A DNA stretch of 64,000 nucleotides from Geosiphon pyriformis (lineage: Eukaryota; Glomeromycota; Glomeromycetes; Archaeosporales; Geosiphonaceae), in NCBI GenBank assembly GCA_016748015.1, contig JAAOMT010000128.1:2007770-2071769 (forward strand), in the 5' to 3' direction. Shown here one piece after another: positions 60,101-64,000 of this stretch. The position numbers and the translations under genes are program-made. Each line of letters begins with the position of its first letter. Positions within the stretch are counted from its first letter, which is position 1. A model generated the notes under the pieces. That model was not told the origin of the DNA. It made no database searches and saw only the letters and a list, made by a program, of their open reading frames with translations.

Positions 60101-61000
60101 GTAATTTCTGAGAAAAAGTTAACTTTTACTGCAAAATAACTATATAAAATAAACTGACTTAGAATTGGCTATTCTACTTATAAACCCAATAATTCAAATT
60201 ATAAAAAATATTTTGAAAATAAATTCAGTTATTAGAGATTTAACAGCTTTTAGTAATTGTAAATTAACAAAAAAATAACATTTACAACAGTCAAAAAAAA
60301 TCACTAAAACTTTTAGTAATATTGTTTATACTAATAAATTTCTTAAATTTTAAGTTTAACAAATATAAAAGCTAATATTGTTGTGTTTTTTAATGGTTTA
60401 AATCTTAGTATTAGTGTCAGAGTTTTTGGTATGATGTTTTTTACTCTAATTAAGTTGCAGACTATTTTATTGGCTTTAAAATATGTTTTTTTTCTTATAT
60501 AATAATATTATTTTCAAACAGTCAAATAACTTTAAATATTTGCTCTTTAGAGTTAATCTTAATGTTGCCTAATTTTTATAATTTTTGTTAAATAGAGTGT
60601 TGTTATATTGTAAATATGGTCAATAAAAAAGATTTGTATATTTTTTAATCTAAGATTAAAAATTATTTTAATATTTTTAATAATAACAAAGTTAATATAT
60701 TAATTAATATTACATTTTTTTCAAACTTGGTATTTTTAATTATAGTTTAAAAGAAATTTTTAAAAGCTAATAATATGTGTATATTTAAAAATATAAAGTA
60801 TTTTATTCATAAAATTTTTGGGCAATTTATTATGCTCATTAAAAAACTGGTTATAGTGTTATTGCTTTAAACCAGAGTTTAATTGAAAATATAAATTGGA
60901 CTATTTTTTATGAATATAATATCTAAATTCTTATATAATAGCTAAATATATAAGTCAAATTACTGTAAATATTTGTTTTTATTTTATAAAAACTTTTTAT
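57200..61000 (+). mobile_element. LINE copy 4 (extremely decayed, plus strand, internally deleted)
   Basis: Translated fragments match copy 1 in order on the plus strand. About 58130-58400 matches the end of ORF1 including the knuckle area. About 59270-59400 (FVILENNFNKDNIK and KNVDLD) matches the endonuclease. About 60320-60500 (FNGLNLSISVRVFGM, IKLQTILLALKYV) matches RNase H. Only about 1 kb separates endonuclease and RNase H, against about 3 kb in copy 1, so the RT region is missing and the 325-bp repeat at 60001-60330 stands there. Outer limits are approximate. G+C is very low throughout. Confidence 0.7.
60001..60330 (+). repeat. ~325-bp dispersed repeat, second copy
   Basis: Aligns with 36105-36430 along its whole length, with perhaps one difference in five. 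Here it lies in the sense orientation of LINE copy 4, while in copy 2 it is antisense to the LINE. It occupies the place of the missing reverse-transcriptase region. Confidence 0.7.
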
Positions 61001-64000
61001 TATTAATTGTTTGTAATTGTTTATAAATATTATATAATAAACACTATTGTAGTGTTTTGTGTTATTTTGACTGGCTTAAGTGACTAGTTATATATAGTAA
61101 ATATATAAATTATATTTAGTTTAAATTACTTAATTTGAAATATTATACTAAGTTGTATTTAAACTTTACTTGTAAAATTAATAAAAAAAATATATTAATA
61201 TTCTTTTAACTAAAAATATTAATTATAATAAATTTGTTTTATTTTGTTATTTTAATAATACAATCAGATTTCTATAAAAAAACGCAGTTAAAACATATAA
61301 ATTATGTTTTATTTTAAAAGTATTTTATTATAGAGTTTTATAATTATTATAAAATAAACTATATTTATATAATTTTTTTCTAAGTAAATTTTGGTTTTTA
61401 TACTAAAATATTTTTTTGTTAATTGTTTTTTAAATTTAATCATCTTTTTTAATGTTTTATTTACTTTTGTAATTGTAATTAAAGCAGATAAAAAAATTTT
61501 TAATTTTTTTTCTAAGTTATTAATTATATTAATTTCAATTTGAATATTGATTAAAACTATATTTACAATTTTATTATTAAAAATATTTTCAATTATCAAT
61601 AATTTATTAGCTATTATAATATAATCTTCAAGATTTTTAACCAATTATTATATATTTAATGATAAATTATTGAATATATTTATAGCAATTAATATTTCAG
61701 ATTTTTAAATTTCTAATTTTAGATTATAAAAAAAATATATGTTTTTTGTCAATGGTTTTAAATTATAACAGATATTACTTAAAATTATAATTAAATAATA
61801 TAATTAATTATTATTTTATGTTTAATTTATTTCTAAAAAATAAATTAATATTAAATAAAATTATATAATATATTATAATAATAATATTGTATATATTATT
61901 TAATTGTTTAATATTAATTTTTTGTTTAAATTAATATAAATTATGTTAATAATATAATTATTTATATTTATTTTTAAAAATTTTAATAATGTTAACATCT
62001 ATTGATTAAAAATATGATATAATATTTGAAAAAAAATAATGTAAAGTAATATTAGTTAATTAGAATAAATTTTCTTTAATTTGAATTGATAAAAAATTGT
62101 ATTATTAACCAAAAGTAATATATGTTAATTTTGAATTTAAAAGTCTTTATTTAAATATTTAAGTTATGTTTTCCAAAAATTTAAATGAATTTATGCTTTA
62201 AAATTGAATTTATAAATTATAAATAAGTTAAAAGTATTAATTTTTTTAAAATATCTTGAATTTTTTACATGTTTAATTACTAGAAATTGTAATTTATAAG
62301 ATCTAATTAAATTTGTAATAAAAAAAATTATAATTTAAGATTTATTCTATAAAAATCCAATTAATTTAATATAATAATAATATATAATAATAGCAATTAA
62401 TAAATATAATATACCAATTTTTTTTTGTATTTCAATATTTTATAAGTGTTTAATTTGGTTTTATATAAAAAAATAATTCTGTTTTATTAATATTATATAT
62501 GTTAACAAAATCAAATTTAAATATAATAATTTTTAATTTTTTTTGTTTTTTTGATAAACTTTTAGTTAATATACTTTTTGATTTATCATAAAATTAGTAA
62601 ATACATAACTGGTTTTGTTTTTTGAATTTTTGAACTTATTTATTTGAGAATTATATTTTATTTTTATGTATACCAAGAAGTTTAACAAATTTATTTATTT
62701 TTCTTTAATTAGTTAATTATTAAATTTGATAATAATTACAATTGCTTATTCTATTTAATAATTTAAAGTTTGATCTAATAATAGAAATTTAATGCTTTTA
62801 TGTTAAATAGATTTTTTTAAAATTTTATTAATTTTAATATTTAATTATTTTGTATGCTTTTAATTATTTTGGAGACAATTAAATAAAAAATATAAAGTTC
62901 TAAATATTTATAATTGAAGTAAACTACAATATTATCATGTTTTATATTAAAATAATTTTTGAAATATAACAAATTTTTTTATAAAAAGCATTATTAACTG
63001 TTGCTTATTTTTGTTTTTTGAATAAAAATTCTAATATTGTGATAATTTAGCAAATTTATTAAAAAATATGCTTATAATTATAATATTAAATTTAGTTTTG
63101 GTAAACTTGAATTAAAATATAATAAGAATTAAGTGGCTATATATAAAAACAAACAAGATCAAAAAAAATAAATTCAATATAAATTAATTTAAAAAAAAGT
63201 TAAAATAAAATCAATTTAATATATTTTAACTTTTTTTTTTAATTACTAATTAACATTAAATATATAATATTTGTTCTTATATAAAAGTAAATTTCGAATA
63301 AATATTTTTTGTAAGAGATTGTTTTTTTATTAAAAATTTTTTATAGAAGTCTAATTATATTATTAAATTAAATTTAATAGACTATTAATTTATTGGTTTT
63401 TATATAAATATAATAAAAATTTTGTATAAATAATTAAATTTTTTCTTTTTTTTAATTTTATAATTATAATCAGAACAAAAAATAAAAAAGTTTCAAATAT
63501 TTTTTTTATAATAACTAATAAAATTTTAACAAAAAAAAATTTATTATTATTAAAACAATTAATTAAAATATCTTAATAATAAATTTTTTAAATATTAATA
63601 GTAAAAAGCTATTTTTAATAGTATTTAAAACATTTTTTTACTTTTAATTAGTGGTTTTTTCTTAGTTAAAGTTTTTTTTAAGAAATATACTTAAATTAGT
63701 TTTAATATTATTTCTATTTTTTTTAAAATTTTAAAAGTTTTTAATAATAAATTAATTAATAAGCTAATTTTTCTGCTTTATTACTATTACTATTATTATT
63801 ATTTTATAAATAGCTAAAAAAAAATCAAAGACTTAAAAAACAATAATAATTACTTATATTATATCAAATTTTTTTGTAATTTTAAATAAGATCTTAGAAA
63901 AAAATTTTTTAACAGTAATTAGATTTTTTTATATAAATAATAATAATAATAGTATATCTTTTATAATAAACCAAGATTAACTATTGACTATATTATTAAA
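61001..64000. other. AT desert to the end of the window
   Basis: Nearly pure A/T. The only long open stretch is 61309-61644 on the minus strand (111 codons of Ile/Lys/Asn/Leu), which has no recognisable motif and may be a relic or a by-product of composition. No RNA gene or repeat unit is supportable. Confidence 0.55.

Noticed and set aside
61309-61644. 111-codon minus-strand ORF as a gene
   Set aside because: Composition is almost only Ile, Lys, Asn, Leu and Thr, with no motif or splice context. Long open frames of this type can arise in A/T-only DNA.

Overview
The window is eukaryotic and most likely comes from an arbuscular mycorrhizal fungus (Glomeromycotina) or a close Mucoromycota relative. 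Three things support this: intron-rich genes with short introns (mostly 50-100 nt), very AT-rich intergenic deserts, and non-LTR retrotransposons whose RT, RNase H and C-terminal segments resemble the LINEs abundant in those genomes. The taxonomic call is an inference. All exon structures were built by hand from GT/GC-AG boundaries, reading-frame continuity and protein-family similarity.

Layout. 1-5945 is a decayed LINE on the minus strand (copy 1). After an AT desert, 7889-11000 holds a ubiquitin-L40 fusion gene and, convergent to it, a 2-oxoglutarate/Fe(II) dioxygenase gene. 11505-16064 is a 22-exon CSE1 (exportin-2) gene. 19063-20481 encodes a membrane protein of unknown function. 22566-25565 is a divergent pair: a ketopantoate-reductase-like protein and glucose-6-phosphate 1-epimerase. 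27714-30985 carries TIM9 and a DUF229 sulfatase-fold membrane protein, both on the minus strand. From about 31000 to 44500 lies a long desert. It contains LINE copy 2 (minus, interrupted by a ~1 kb insertion) and the more eroded copy 3 (minus), and it ends in a 223-bp candidate MITE at 44487-44709.

45532-56488 is the second gene-dense island. It contains a candidate REC114 meiotic-recombination gene, an amino-acid permease, a RING-CH (MARCH-type) membrane E3 ligase, a GNAT acetyltransferase, dolichyldiphosphatase and an F-box protein. The last four are packed with gaps of only about 120-240 bp. From about 57200 to the end is a final AT desert holding LINE copy 4 on the plus strand.

The genes do not form one pathway. 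They are ordinary housekeeping and trafficking functions: ubiquitin supply and ubiquitin ligation, nuclear export of importin-alpha, mitochondrial TIM chaperoning, sugar-phosphate anomer exchange, dolichol recycling for N-glycosylation, and amino-acid uptake. Points of wider interest are the candidate REC114 gene in a lineage without observed sex, the graded G:C-to-A:T decay of at least four LINE copies, a short dispersed repeat centred on CATGTGAC/GGCCAC, an insertion shared by two LINE copies in opposite relative orientation, and several GC-AG introns, one apparently only 30 nt long. I did not find a clearly new defence or mobile system.
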